Shown here in pieces: positions 16,233 to 24,795 of a DNA stretch of 64,000 bases (within the stretch, counting starts at the first letter, position 1; each line of letters begins with the position of its first letter). Origin of the DNA: Christiangramia salexigens (lineage in GTDB: Bacteria > Bacteroidota > Bacteroidia > Flavobacteriales > Flavobacteriaceae); NCBI RefSeq assembly GCF_001889005.1, contig NZ_CP018153.1, forward strand, positions 1,212,501 to 1,276,500, given 5' to 3'. Below the pieces are notes generated by a model, which made no database searches, had not been told where the DNA came from, and saw nothing but the letters and a program-made list of their open reading frames with translations. Position numbers and translations under genes: made by a program.

Positions 16233-17228
16233 ATGAAGAATACAATATTATTAAAGAACAGACCGGTTGGAACTCCCCAACTTACAGATTTTGAATTTAC
16301 AGAGGAGCAGGTACCCGAATTAAAAGAGGGTGAGATCCTGCTGGAAACCAAATATGTCTCTGTAGATCCTTACCTAAGAGGTAGAATGAGCGATGCCGAA
16401 TCTTACATAGAGCCTTTTGAAGTGAACAAACCTATAGAATCTGGTATCGTTGCGCAGGTGATGGAATCGAAGAACTCAGATTTTAGTAAAGGAGACTTTG
16501 TTTCCGGCGTCTTAGATTGGAAAATAAGACAAGTTTCCACCGGGAAAGACCTTCATAAGGTAGATCCGGATATGGCACCGCTTTCGGCATACCTGGGAAT
16601 TCTTGGAATGACCGGATTGACAGCTTATATGGGCTTAACCGAGATCGGGAAACCTAAGAAAGGTGAAACTATTGTGGTCTCCGGTGCTGCCGGTGCCGTA
16701 GGTACGGTAGTTGGGCAGATCGCCAAGATCCAGGGGCTACGCGTAGTCGGGATCGCAGGCTCTGATGAAAAAGTGGATATGCTGAAGTCTGAATTCGGCT
16801 TTGATGATGCCATAAATTACAATAATACAGAGGATATGACCAAGGCCATTGCCGAGGCCTGCCCGAATGGTGTAGATGTTTATTTTGATAATGTTGGCGG
16901 TGATATTTCTGATGCCGTGTTATTCAACATCAATCAATTCGCCAGAATGGTGATTTGCGGAGCTATTTCAGTTTACAATGAGACCTCGTTGCCAAAAAGT
17001 GTAAGTGTACAGCCATTTCTTATTAAAAAGAGCGCATTGATGCAGGGCTTTATCATCTTCAATTACATGGAGAAATTCCGTGAAGCTATTCAGCAATTAG
17101 GCCAATGGCTAAAAGAAGGAAAACTGAACTATACAGAGACCATTGTGGATGGGTTCGAAAATATTCCACAGGCCTTTTTAGACCTATTTTCAGGTAAGAA
17201 CAAAGGAAAAATGGTAGTTAAACTATAA
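16233..17228 (+). CDS. Zinc-independent MDR NADP-dependent oxidoreductase
   Basis: The 331-residue protein belongs to the medium-chain dehydrogenase group that lacks zinc (leukotriene B4 dehydrogenase/curcumin reductase/alkenal double-bond reductase). It begins with 'LLKNRPVGTPQLTDFEF' and contains 'KYVSVDPYLRGRM'. The nucleotide-binding loop is 'VVSGAAGAVGTVVGQIAK' near residue 150, and 'DVYFDNVGGDI' follows. These enzymes reduce the C=C bond of alpha,beta-unsaturated aldehydes and ketones with NADPH. The TetR gene before it and DJ-1-like gene after it fit detoxification of reactive carbonyls. Confidence 0.92.
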   Translation: MKNTILLKNRPVGTPQLTDFEFTEEQVPELKEGEILLETKYVSVDPYLRGRMSDAESYIEPFEVNKPIESGIVAQVMESKNSDFSKGDFVSGVLDWKIRQVSTGKDLHKVDPDMAPLSAYLGILGMTGLTAYMGLTEIGKPKKGETIVVSGAAGAVGTVVGQIAKIQGLRVVGIAGSDEKVDMLKSEFGFDDAINYNNTEDMTKAIAEACPNGVDVYFDNVGGDISDAVLFNINQFARMVICGAISVYNETSLPKSVSVQPFLIKKSALMQGFIIFNYMEKFREAIQQLGQWLKEGKLNYTETIVDGFENIPQAFLDLFSGKNKGKMVVKL

Positions 17229-17248
17229 TCAAAAAAAGAAAGATTGAA

Positions 17249-18022
17249 ATGAGAAAGTTAATGGTACTGGTATTTGCGATCGCATTTGGAAGTGTTTCCG
17301 CGCAGCAAACAACCAACAAAAAAAGTGAAGACAAAAAAGAGGCTAAAAAAGTACTTTTCGTACTTACTTCACATAGCCAGCTTGGAGATACCGGAGAGAA
17401 AACCGGATTCTGGATAGAGGAATTCGCCAGCCCTTACTACAAGTTATCAGACAAAGGTGTAAAGATCACCATTGCAACGCCAAAGGGTGGTAAGGCTCCG
17501 ATAGATCCAAAAAGTAATTCCGAGGATTTCCAGACCGAGGCTACCAAGCGTTATAACAAGGACGAAAAAGTTCAGAAATTGATCGCCAACACCCATAAAC
17601 TGGAGAATATCAATGCAAGTGAATATGATGCGGTATTCTATCCTGGTGGACATGGACCGCTTTGGGATCTTGCAGAGAACAAGAATTCTATCGCGATCAT
17701 AGAAAACTTCAATAAGGCAAATAAGCCAATTGGTCTTGTTTGTCATGCGCCTGCCGCTCTTAAGAACACGAAGAAAGAAAACGGCGAGCCACTGGTAAAA
17801 GGAAGAAGAGTGACCGGTTTCACGAATTCTGAAGAGAAGGCTGTTCAGTTAACCGATGTGGTTCCTTTTCTTGTAGAGGATATGCTGAAAGAAAACGGAG
17901 GTATTTATTCCAAAGGTGCCGACTGGCAGGAATATGTACTTGTGGACGGTAATCTTATCACCGGACAGAATCCGGCATCTTCAGGTGAAGCTGCTGAAAA
18001 GCTTTATATGATGCTGAAGTAA
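17249..18022 (+). CDS. Exported DJ-1/PfpI (Hsp31-like) paralogue
   Basis: The 257-residue protein is a close relative of the product encoded at 14578. It shares 'GDTGEKTGFWIEEFASPYY', 'FYPGGHGPLWDL' and the nucleophile site 'LVCHAPAALKN'. It differs by an N-terminal signal peptide (VLVFAIAFGSVSAQ) and a short Lys/Glu-rich linker before the domain. It should act in the periplasm, pairing with the cytoplasmic copy. It is the last gene of the TetR operon and is followed by a strong terminator. Carbonyl detoxification is inferred from the family and context. Confidence 0.87.
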   Translation: MRKLMVLVFAIAFGSVSAQQTTNKKSEDKKEAKKVLFVLTSHSQLGDTGEKTGFWIEEFASPYYKLSDKGVKITIATPKGGKAPIDPKSNSEDFQTEATKRYNKDEKVQKLIANTHKLENINASEYDAVFYPGGHGPLWDLAENKNSIAIIENFNKANKPIGLVCHAPAALKNTKKENGEPLVKGRRVTGFTNSEEKAVQLTDVVPFLVEDMLKENGGIYSKGADWQEYVLVDGNLITGQNPASSGEAAEKLYMMLK

Positions 18023-18038
18023 TTCGGTAATACAGAAT

Positions 18039-18077
18039 AAAAAAAGCCTCTGAGTTAATTCTCAGGGGCTTTTTTAT
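18039..18077 (+). terminator. Terminator of the TetR-MDR-DJ-1 operon
   Basis: A stem AAAAAAGCCTCTGAG with CTCAGGGGCTTTTTT around a 6-base loop, followed by a T tract. Confidence 0.9.
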
Positions 18078-18249
18078 TTCAGGAGATCACAATTTCAAAA
18101 AAAATGAAGTGCATAAGTACCTGTTTCCATAAGGCTCCGGAAGAATTTCAGCTTATTACCTTCATTATTATGTAAAGTTTATTTGTCATTTATACAATTT
18201 AGCTTTACTTTTAGGAAAGAATATTTATATAATTTATCTAAAATTCAAT

Positions 18250-18699
18250 ATGATGCGTAAAAAATCAATAATTGACTGTGAGTTAAAACAGATGGAGAAA
18301 ATGAAGAAGCTTCAGCTTCCCAATTCTTTCAAAAAAATAGGAGCTCTGATCTTCATTGCGGCTTTTATTGCCATGTTTATTGTAGCCTTTACCGCCAATG
18401 ATCCAATTCTAAAAGGCGTCACTAAATACGGCGTATTGTTCGGATTGTTGCTGGTCTCTATCTCCAAAGAGAAAATAGAGGACGAATTTATCGTCAAGCT
18501 TAGAATGCAATCTTATGCATTCGCTTTTATAATCGGGGTACTCTATGCTCTGGCAATGCCATTTATAGATTATATGGTAGACCTGATCTTTCAAAGCGAT
18601 AAAGCAGAAATAAAAGAGATCGGAGATTTTGAGATCCTCTGGATGTTGCTTTTTATTCAGGTCTTCTATTTTCACATGCTAAAACGCTTTCTATCATGA
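18250..18699 (+). CDS. Membrane protein co-encoded with an XRE regulator
   Basis: A 149-residue protein has an N-terminal basic segment and four hydrophobic helices (about 30-47, 57-75, 92-112, 125-144). The loop 'LLLVSISKEKIEDEF' is shared with the orphan copy encoded at 13970. It overlaps the following XRE gene by 4 bases (ATGA), so the pair is translationally coupled. Membrane-protein/small-HTH pairs of this shape are common in Firmicutes and Bacteroidetes and may be a membrane-linked sensor with its regulator. No ligand is known. An alternative start is ATG 18253. Confidence 0.7.
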   Translation: MMRKKSIIDCELKQMEKMKKLQLPNSFKKIGALIFIAAFIAMFIVAFTANDPILKGVTKYGVLFGLLLVSISKEKIEDEFIVKLRMQSYAFAFIIGVLYALAMPFIDYMVDLIFQSDKAEIKEIGDFEILWMLLFIQVFYFHMLKRFLS

Positions 18700-18902
18700 A
18701 GAATAAACTAAAGATAGAAAGAGCGATCCTGGATATTACTCAGGAGGAACTGGCGAATAAGATAGGTGTGTCCCGGCAGACCATTAATTCCATAGAAAAG
18801 AACCGCTACGTACCTTCTACGGTCCTGGCGCTTAAACTTTCTCAAATTTTTGACAAACCGGTCAATGATTTCTTTATCCTTGAAGACAGTGATAAAGATT
18901 AA
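18696..18902 (+). CDS. XRE-family HTH transcriptional regulator (68 aa)
   Basis: The protein is essentially one Cro/CI-type helix-turn-helix, with 'ITQEELANKIGVSRQTINSIEKNRYVPS' split across helices 2-4 at residues 14-41 and the ending 'LSQIFDKPVNDFFILED'. It has no sensory domain. Its start overlaps the stop of the preceding membrane-protein gene by 4 bases, implying joint expression. It probably represses its own operon. Confidence 0.9.
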   Translation: MKNKLKIERAILDITQEELANKIGVSRQTINSIEKNRYVPSTVLALKLSQIFDKPVNDFFILEDSDKD

Positions 18903-18990
18903 TTAAGGCAGTTTTTGAAAAACTATCCTATATTTATAGACCGGTTAATTGCACCGCTTCGGTCTCAATTATCCTCAAAAATGTATGATT

Positions 18991-19542
18991 ATGGATAAAA
19001 CCTATATTGCTTTTTTACGCGGCATCAATGTTGGCGGACATCATAAGGTTCCCATGGCAGATCTATGTACACATTTGGAAAGTCTGGGTTTTACCAATAT
19101 CGTTACCTTGCTCAATTCTGGCAACATCATTTTTAATGCTGCAGAAACTGAGATCACCAAACTTGAAGACAGCATATCAGAAAGTCTGGAGGAACGCTTC
19201 GGCTTTCCAATTCCGGTAATAATAAGAACACAGGAAGATATACAGGAACTGTATAACAGAGACCCGTTTCATGGAATAGCTCCCAATCAGGATCTGCGTT
19301 TATTCGTGAGCTTTCTTAAACAGGATACCGGGGATAAGATCAAAATTCCCATGGAGAATGAGGATAAGTCCTTTCAGATCATAGATAAATGTGGCGGAGC
19401 CATAATAAGTATTCTGGATATTTCTAAGACCAGCTCTCCTATCGGGATGAAGGAACTGGAAAAAATCTATGGCAGTGGTATCACCACAAGGAACTGGAAT
19501 ACGATAGTCCGGCTTGAAAGCAAACTGAGGGTGTTGGGTTAA
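18991..19542 (+). CDS. DUF1697 family protein
   Basis: Start 18991 (MDKTYIAFLRGINVGGHHKV) is chosen because DUF1697 proteins begin with this motif; upstream in-frame codons add only unmatched residues. The 183-residue protein then shows 'LESLGFTNIVTLLNSGNIIF', 'PIPVIIRTQEDIQEL' and a C-terminal 'TTRNWNTIVRL', all hallmarks of the family. Its function is unknown. It stands alone. Confidence 0.9.
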   Translation: MDKTYIAFLRGINVGGHHKVPMADLCTHLESLGFTNIVTLLNSGNIIFNAAETEITKLEDSISESLEERFGFPIPVIIRTQEDIQELYNRDPFHGIAPNQDLRLFVSFLKQDTGDKIKIPMENEDKSFQIIDKCGGAIISILDISKTSSPIGMKELEKIYGSGITTRNWNTIVRLESKLRVLG

Positions 19543-19621
19543 AGCACCTGAACCATACTCTTAAATAGTAAAAAAATGCCGTAACTTTAGGAAACTATCA
19601 GATTCTAAAAGTTAGAGGTTT

Positions 19622-19924
19622 ATGAAACATATTGGGATCTTAGCTTTTGCAAAATTTCAGGGATTTTTTGGAGGGCTTATTGGAGTAGCAGCAGGAGTCT
19701 TTTATTCCGTTGGTGGGTTTATTATAGACAGTCTGGTGAGTTTGGGCTGGATAGACACCCCTTCTACTCCGGGGCTTAGCACAGGTACAATACTTGCTTT
19801 TTTAGCATTATTTGGTATGCCCATTATATTTGCGTTTTTCGGCTTTATACTCGGTATCGCTGGTGCTATCCTTTTCAATATAGCTACACGTATTTTTGGA
19901 AAGATAAATATTGATTTCAAGTAG
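19622..19924 (+). CDS. Small Gly-rich membrane protein
   Basis: A 100-residue protein has Gly/Ala-rich hydrophobic segments at about 12-38 and 56-92. 'GILAFAKFQGFFGGLIGVAAG' at the start resembles a small family of conserved bacterial and archaeal membrane proteins of unknown role. No partner is apparent. Confidence 0.6.
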   Translation: MKHIGILAFAKFQGFFGGLIGVAAGVFYSVGGFIIDSLVSLGWIDTPSTPGLSTGTILAFLALFGMPIIFAFFGFILGIAGAILFNIATRIFGKINIDFK

Positions 19925-20006
19925 AAATCCTGCAAATAACTCCATTTCCAATTGAAGATGTCAAAAAAATTGAACCAGAGTCTCTGTACTTAATTCTTAT
20001 CAACTA

Positions 20007-20594
20007 ATGGATCATTTAAATTTCAGCTCCTTTCTTAATGCTAATATTGAAAAGACCGACCTTTATTTAAAACCTTTACTTGAGCATTGCAAGGAACAAA
20101 GCTTCTCGAAGGGCGAATTCTTACTTCAGCCCGGGGAGTACTGCAAGCATTCATTCTACGTAGAAAAAGGATTGTTAAGACAATACTCCCTGGATGCGAA
20201 CGGGAAAGAACATATCATTCAATTCGCCCCCGAAAACTGGTTCGTTTCCGAAAGAGACAGCGTCTTTTTTGATAATCCTGCAAGTTACTATATTCAGGCT
20301 ATAGAAGTCTCCAGGGTACTGCTGTTCGAAGAGAAATTCATTATAGAATTATCTCAGAAAAATGAAGCTTTTAATGAACAGAACAACAGGATGCTGCATA
20401 AGCACATAAAAAGCCTGCAAAAACGCATTAATATGTTATTAGGCGCTACGGCCGAAGAGCGCTATTTGGACTTTATTAAAACCTATCCCGATGTATTATT
20501 AAGGGTTCCTCAAACTATGGTAGCTGCCTATCTGGGGATCACTCCCGAAAGTTTAAGCAGGGTAAGAAAAAGTCTTGCTAAAAAAAACACCTAG
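20007..20594 (+). CDS. Crp/Fnr family transcriptional regulator
   Basis: The 195-residue protein has an N-terminal cyclic-nucleotide-binding-like jelly roll with 'GEFLLQPGEYCKHSFYVEKGLLRQY' in parts at about residues 32-58. A central helix and a short C-terminal HTH follow ('MVAAYLGITPESLSRVRK'). The cAMP-binding residues of true CRP are not conserved, as in most Bacteroidetes members. The pirin gene starts 80 bp downstream on the same strand; regulators of this kind often sit next to their target. Confidence 0.9.
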   Translation: MDHLNFSSFLNANIEKTDLYLKPLLEHCKEQSFSKGEFLLQPGEYCKHSFYVEKGLLRQYSLDANGKEHIIQFAPENWFVSERDSVFFDNPASYYIQAIEVSRVLLFEEKFIIELSQKNEAFNEQNNRMLHKHIKSLQKRINMLLGATAEERYLDFIKTYPDVLLRVPQTMVAAYLGITPESLSRVRKSLAKKNT

Positions 20595-20672
20595 GTCGCT
20601 TCTTATCTTACATCAATGCGTTACATAATTGCCTGAGCTAATTTTGTATAAATAATAACAAAAGCAATTATT

Positions 20673-21551
20673 ATGGCAACAAAGAATATAGAGATCGTCG
20701 TCTCTCCAAAGGAACCTCATTTTGTTGGAGATGGTTTTAGAGTGCACAACTTTATTCCCAGTGGGTTCAGACTGGATATGGAAAGAATGAATCCTTTCCT
20801 GATGCTGGATTATAATTCAAAATATAATTTTCCTCCTACCGAAAAGCCTAAGGGTGTTGGCGTTCATCCCCATCGTGGATTTGAAACCGTAACTATCGCC
20901 TATAAAGGTCGTATAGAGCATCATGATTCGGCCGGAGGCGGCGGGGTGATAGACGAAGGTGGTGTGCAGTGGATGACCGCGGCCAGTGGCGTACTGCACA
21001 AGGAATACCATGAAACCGAATGGAGTAAGAAAGGTGGCGAATTTCAGATGGTGCAGCTATGGGTGAACCTGCTTGCAAAGGACAAAATGAGTAAACCTAA
21101 ATATCAGGCTCTTACGAATTCAGATATCAATAAATATCAGCTGGAGGGAAATGCAGGACTTGTGGAGGTTATTGCCGGAGGGTACCGCGATATCGAAGGT
21201 TCTGCGAGTACATTCTCGCCTTTGAACATGCTTAATGCAAAACTCAATAAGGCTGGCAAGGCCAGCTTCGATTTTCCGGCTGAATTTAATACCTGTTTGT
21301 TGGTGGTTGAAGGTGCAGTTACTGTTAACGGAGAAGAAAAAGTGCCCACAGATCATTTTGTCCTATTTGAAAATGAAGGTGAAAGCTTTGAAGTAGAAGC
21401 AGATGAACAATCTGTAGTATTGATCCTGAGCGGGGAACCGATAAAAGAGCCAATTGCTGCTCACGGACCGTTTGTAATGAATTCCAGACAGGAACTTATG
21501 CAGGCTTTTCAGGATTTTAATGAAGGCAAATTCGGTTATCTTGAAGATTAA
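20673..21551 (+). CDS. Pirin family protein
   Basis: A 292-residue bicupin of the pirin family. The metal site is visible as 'GVHPHRGFETVTI', a second His in 'GRIEHHDSAGGGG', and Glu/His in 'SGVLHKEYHE'. The C-terminal pirin domain contains 'PFVMNSRQELMQAFQDF'. Bacterial pirins are iron proteins, some with quercetinase activity, others regulators of pyruvate metabolism or stress. The Crp/Fnr-type gene upstream suggests inducible expression. The exact role is unknown. Confidence 0.92.
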   Translation: MATKNIEIVVSPKEPHFVGDGFRVHNFIPSGFRLDMERMNPFLMLDYNSKYNFPPTEKPKGVGVHPHRGFETVTIAYKGRIEHHDSAGGGGVIDEGGVQWMTAASGVLHKEYHETEWSKKGGEFQMVQLWVNLLAKDKMSKPKYQALTNSDINKYQLEGNAGLVEVIAGGYRDIEGSASTFSPLNMLNAKLNKAGKASFDFPAEFNTCLLVVEGAVTVNGEEKVPTDHFVLFENEGESFEVEADEQSVVLILSGEPIKEPIAAHGPFVMNSRQELMQAFQDFNEGKFGYLED

Positions 21552-21559
21552 AAATTTAT

Positions 21560-21592
21560 TAAAGGCTTCTGCTAATTACAGAAGCCTTTTTA
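21560..21592 (+). terminator. Terminator after the pirin gene
   Basis: A stem AAAGGCTTCTG/CAGAAGCCTTT with a 7-base loop, then a T-rich tail. Confidence 0.88.
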
Positions 21593-21642
21593 TTTTTATT
21601 AAATTCAGACAAAAGCAGCTTTATCAAATAAAACCAATCCTT

Positions 21643-21927
21643 ATGATAAGAATAGAACAGCAGGACGATGCAAAAAAAGGACGATTCATCATATATGAAG
21701 ATGATCAAAAAGCAGGTGAGATCACTTATACCTGGGCACGCGACACGAAATTCATCATAGATCATACGGAAGTTAATAAAGCTTTTTCGGGAAAAGGTCT
21801 TGCTAAAAAACTAGTGTTAAGCGCAGCAGATTTTGCAAGGAAGAACGAGATCAAGATCGTCCCGCTTTGTCCTTATGCCAAGCACGTTTTTGAAAAAGAA
21901 AAAGAACTTCAGGATCTCGTGGTCTGA
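21643..21927 (+). CDS. GNAT-like N-acetyltransferase (YidJ/Gcn5-related short form)
   Basis: Start 21643 (MIRIEQQDDAKKGRF) avoids running back through the pirin terminator, which a longer reading from 21520 would. The 94-residue protein is the short GNAT class. It shows 'FIIYEDDQKAGEITYTWA', 'IIDHTEVNKAFSGKGLAKKL' with the acetyl-CoA loop, and 'IVPLCPYAKHVFEK' with the family's Cys and Tyr. It resembles YjdJ-type proteins. The substrate is unknown. Confidence 0.87.
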   Translation: MIRIEQQDDAKKGRFIIYEDDQKAGEITYTWARDTKFIIDHTEVNKAFSGKGLAKKLVLSAADFARKNEIKIVPLCPYAKHVFEKEKELQDLVV

Positions 21928-22054
21928 AATAAGGTTTGCACTATTAAAAAATTACATATATCCATAGACCGAATAAATTTTAATGAACCCGAAGTCATGA
22001 AAAGCTTAAGCATTTCGGTTCATGCATTTTCAGGAGTTATCTTATTTTAGCGAT

Positions 22055-23185
22055 ATGATGAATGAGATATTAGCCCTGAGAAAAGAATTACATGCAAATC
22101 CCGAGTTATCAGGGAATGAAATAAATACCGCCAGGCGCATCAAAGACTTTATCAGCCTGCACTCCAACGCCGAGATCATAGACAATATTGGTGGCAATGG
22201 TCTGGCTGCAGTTTTCGAATTCTCGAAAAACGGTCCGCAGATCATGATAAGATGTGAACTCGATGCCTTACCCATTCAGGAGAAAAATGACTTTAAGCAC
22301 AGATCGTGCATTGATGGTATTTCTCATAAATGCGGTCACGACGGTCATATGTCTATAGTTGCCGGATTGATCTTCTGGCTACGGGCACAGACCTTTGATA
22401 AGGGTCAGGTGGTACTTCTTTTTCAACCCGCCGAAGAGACCGGAAAAGGCGCACATCAGATGCTGACGGACAAGAAGTTTGACAGATTCAGTCCAGATTT
22501 CGTTTTTGCGTTGCATAATCTACCGGGCAAACCTCTTAACTCTGTTATTCTCAAAAAAGAATTCTTTTCGGCCACGGTAAAAAGCATGTTCGTTAAATTT
22601 ACCGGAAAGGAAGCCCATGCCTCGGAGCCCGAAAACGGAAATAATCCAGCACTCGCAATCTCAAAACTGATCGCAGAATTCTCTAAACTCAATACACCAG
22701 AACCTTCCAGTCCTGAGTTTTCAATTTTAACTCCGGTCCATTTTAAAATGGGAGACAGATCCTATGGTATCTCTCCGGCTAGCGCCGAGTTACATTATAC
22801 CATAAGAGCCTGGAGCAATCCGGTGATGGAAGAATTGATGCATAAAATTAAAACTCTCATTGCAGAAATCGCCGATGCTCATAAACTAAAACAGGAAACC
22901 GACTGGTTCGAATATTTTCCGGAAGTAAAGAACGATGCCGGTTGCAATGAGATCATTGAAAAGGCAGCTAATAAAAACGGACTTAAGCTTTTAAAAGAAG
23001 ATATTCCTTTTAGGTTTGGAGAGGATTTTGGATGGTATTCCAAGAATTATCCTGCAGCTATGTTTGGACTTGGCGCGGGAGAAAACAGTCCGGCCTTGCA
23101 TCATGCCGATTATGATTTCCCGGATGAGATCCTGGAAAGTGGCATCAACATGTTTCAGACCATGATAGAAGATATTTTTACTTAA
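22055..23185 (+). CDS. M20-family amidohydrolase (AbgB/IAA-amino acid hydrolase type)
   Basis: A cytoplasmic 376-residue amidohydrolase with the M20D layout: 'ALRKELHANPELSGNE' at the N-terminus, metal residues in 'GISHKCGHDGHM', the catalytic Glu pair in 'FQPAEETGKGA', 'FALHNLPG', and a dimerisation domain around 'GKEAHASEPENGNNP'. These enzymes split N-acyl amino acids or similar amides. Starts at 22022, 22055 and 22058 are possible; 22055 is preferred because the conserved part begins soon after. No signal peptide, unlike the other two M20 proteins here. Confidence 0.88.
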   Translation: MMNEILALRKELHANPELSGNEINTARRIKDFISLHSNAEIIDNIGGNGLAAVFEFSKNGPQIMIRCELDALPIQEKNDFKHRSCIDGISHKCGHDGHMSIVAGLIFWLRAQTFDKGQVVLLFQPAEETGKGAHQMLTDKKFDRFSPDFVFALHNLPGKPLNSVILKKEFFSATVKSMFVKFTGKEAHASEPENGNNPALAISKLIAEFSKLNTPEPSSPEFSILTPVHFKMGDRSYGISPASAELHYTIRAWSNPVMEELMHKIKTLIAEIADAHKLKQETDWFEYFPEVKNDAGCNEIIEKAANKNGLKLLKEDIPFRFGEDFGWYSKNYPAAMFGLGAGENSPALHHADYDFPDEILESGINMFQTMIEDIFT

Positions 23186-23240
23186 GACCGAACTTTTTTA
23201 AAAACTGAATATTTTTACCTCAACCAATAAATCCGGACCT

Positions 23241-24194
23241 ATGAAAAAATTATCGCTTCTTTTAACCTGTTTAATGCTTGGACTTTATAGTTCCGGTCAG
23301 GAGAAGGATCAGAATGATATACAGGAACAGGGAGTTTCACTAGTTGTACTTGGAAATGTACAGGATGGTGGTTCACCACATATTGGCTGCAATAAAGTAT
23401 GCTGCAGCGCACTATTTAAAAAACCGGATCCTGATAGAAAGGTCGTTGCGCTTGGGCTTGTAGACCACGAGAACGAGAAAAGATATCTGTTTGAAGCCAC
23501 ACCGGACCTCACCTCACAAAAGAAGCATCTAAAGGAATACGGGAAGCCGGCTAACTCAGAAACTCCGGATGGAATTTTCCTGACCCATGCACATATTGGG
23601 CATTACAGCGGGTTGATGTATCTGGGAAAAGAAGCCATGAATGCCGATTCTACTCCGGTGTATGCTATGCCAAAAATGAAGGAGTTCTTAAAGAACCACG
23701 GGCCCTGGAGTCAGCTGGTTTCTAATTCGAATATCCTGATCAAAGACCTGTTTGATGAGCAAAGAGTGGAACTGACGCCTCAAATTTCTGTCACGCCATT
23801 CAAAGTTCCTCACAGAGATGAGTATTCTGAAACTGTTGGTTACAGAATAGAGGGTCCTAAGAAAACTGCATTATTCATTCCGGATATAGATAAATGGAAT
23901 AAATGGGAAAAAGATATCGTTGCCGAGATCAAAAAGGTGGATTATGCCTTTCTGGACGCTACATTTTTTGATGCCAAGGAGATCAATAACAGGGATATTT
24001 CTGAGATCCCACATCCTTTCGTGATAGAAAGCATGAATAATTTTAAGGATCTGACCGCAAACGAAAAGGCCAAGATCTTCTTTATACATTTTAATCACAC
24101 GAATCCTCTACTGGATCATCAAAGTGAGGAATATATGAAAGTGCTTAAGGCAGGTTTTAATGTGGCCAATATTAGAGATGTATTCAAATTATAG
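23241..24194 (+). CDS. Exported PqqB-like metallo-beta-lactamase-fold hydrolase
   Basis: The 317-residue protein has a signal peptide ending near 'GLYSSGQ'. It continues as a PqqB-like MBL-fold protein: 'VVLGNVQDGGSPHIGC', a CNKVCC cysteine cluster, and the metal motif 'LTHAHIGHYSGL' (HxHxGH rather than HxHxDH). Late metal residues may be 'FIPDIDKW' and 'FIHFNHTNP'. PqqB oxygenates a PQQ precursor, but no other pqq gene is nearby and PqqB is cytoplasmic, so a different periplasmic hydrolase role is likely. It is followed after 19 bp by a GNAT gene. Confidence 0.82.
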   Translation: MKKLSLLLTCLMLGLYSSGQEKDQNDIQEQGVSLVVLGNVQDGGSPHIGCNKVCCSALFKKPDPDRKVVALGLVDHENEKRYLFEATPDLTSQKKHLKEYGKPANSETPDGIFLTHAHIGHYSGLMYLGKEAMNADSTPVYAMPKMKEFLKNHGPWSQLVSNSNILIKDLFDEQRVELTPQISVTPFKVPHRDEYSETVGYRIEGPKKTALFIPDIDKWNKWEKDIVAEIKKVDYAFLDATFFDAKEINNRDISEIPHPFVIESMNNFKDLTANEKAKIFFIHFNHTNPLLDHQSEEYMKVLKAGFNVANIRDVFKL

Positions 24195-24213
24195 ATTAAG
24201 AACTTAACGGTAA

Positions 24214-24738
24214 ATGAAAGACATAGATTATACGATAAGAAATGCCAAGCCTAATGAATATAAGGCTATAGGAGAACTTATGGTAGAGGTATACTCCCGC
24301 CTCGAGGGATTTCCAAAAAGGGATGAACAACCGGATTACTACAATATGCTGGAAAATATTGGGGAGATCACTAAAAATCCCGGCACCGAATTACTGATCG
24401 CAGTAGAAGCTGATGAACAGATCCTGGGGGCTGTAGTTTATTTCAGTGATATGAAATATTACGGTTCCGGCGGGACGGCAACTCAGGAAAAGAATGCTTC
24501 AGGATTCAGACTTCTGGCCGTTGTTCATTCTGCACGCGGGAAAGGAGTTGGAAAGCTCCTTACTCTGGAATGCATCAATAGATCTAAAGAGCATGGGAAT
24601 GAACGTGTATTGATACATTCCACCAAATTCATGCAGACCGCCTGGAAAATGTATGAAAATATGGGCTTTGTTCGCTATCCTGAGATAGATTTTTATCAGG
24701 GTGAACTGCCTGTGTATGGTTTCAAATATTTATTCTAA
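24214..24738 (+). CDS. GNAT family N-acetyltransferase
   Basis: A 174-residue GNAT protein with an N-terminal 'IRNAKPNEYKAIGELMVEVY', the acetyl-CoA loop 'VVHSARGKGVGKLLTLECI' near residues 108-126, and the C-terminal 'MYENMGFVRYPEIDFYQG'. It is close behind the exported MBL-fold gene (19 bp), so it may share its transcript, though one product is periplasmic and the other cytoplasmic. Substrate unknown. Confidence 0.9.
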   Translation: MKDIDYTIRNAKPNEYKAIGELMVEVYSRLEGFPKRDEQPDYYNMLENIGEITKNPGTELLIAVEADEQILGAVVYFSDMKYYGSGGTATQEKNASGFRLLAVVHSARGKGVGKLLTLECINRSKEHGNERVLIHSTKFMQTAWKMYENMGFVRYPEIDFYQGELPVYGFKYLF

Positions 24739-24795
24739 TTTAGAGATACGGTCCCTAAGGATTCAACAGTAAGGGCCAATTTAATTTCCATTAAA

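Noticed and set aside
14578..18022. Gene duplication by a mobile element for the DJ-1 pair
   Set aside because: No direct repeats, transposase or target duplication seen around either copy.
23241..24194. PQQ biosynthesis cluster
   Set aside because: No other pqq gene lies nearby and the protein carries a signal peptide.
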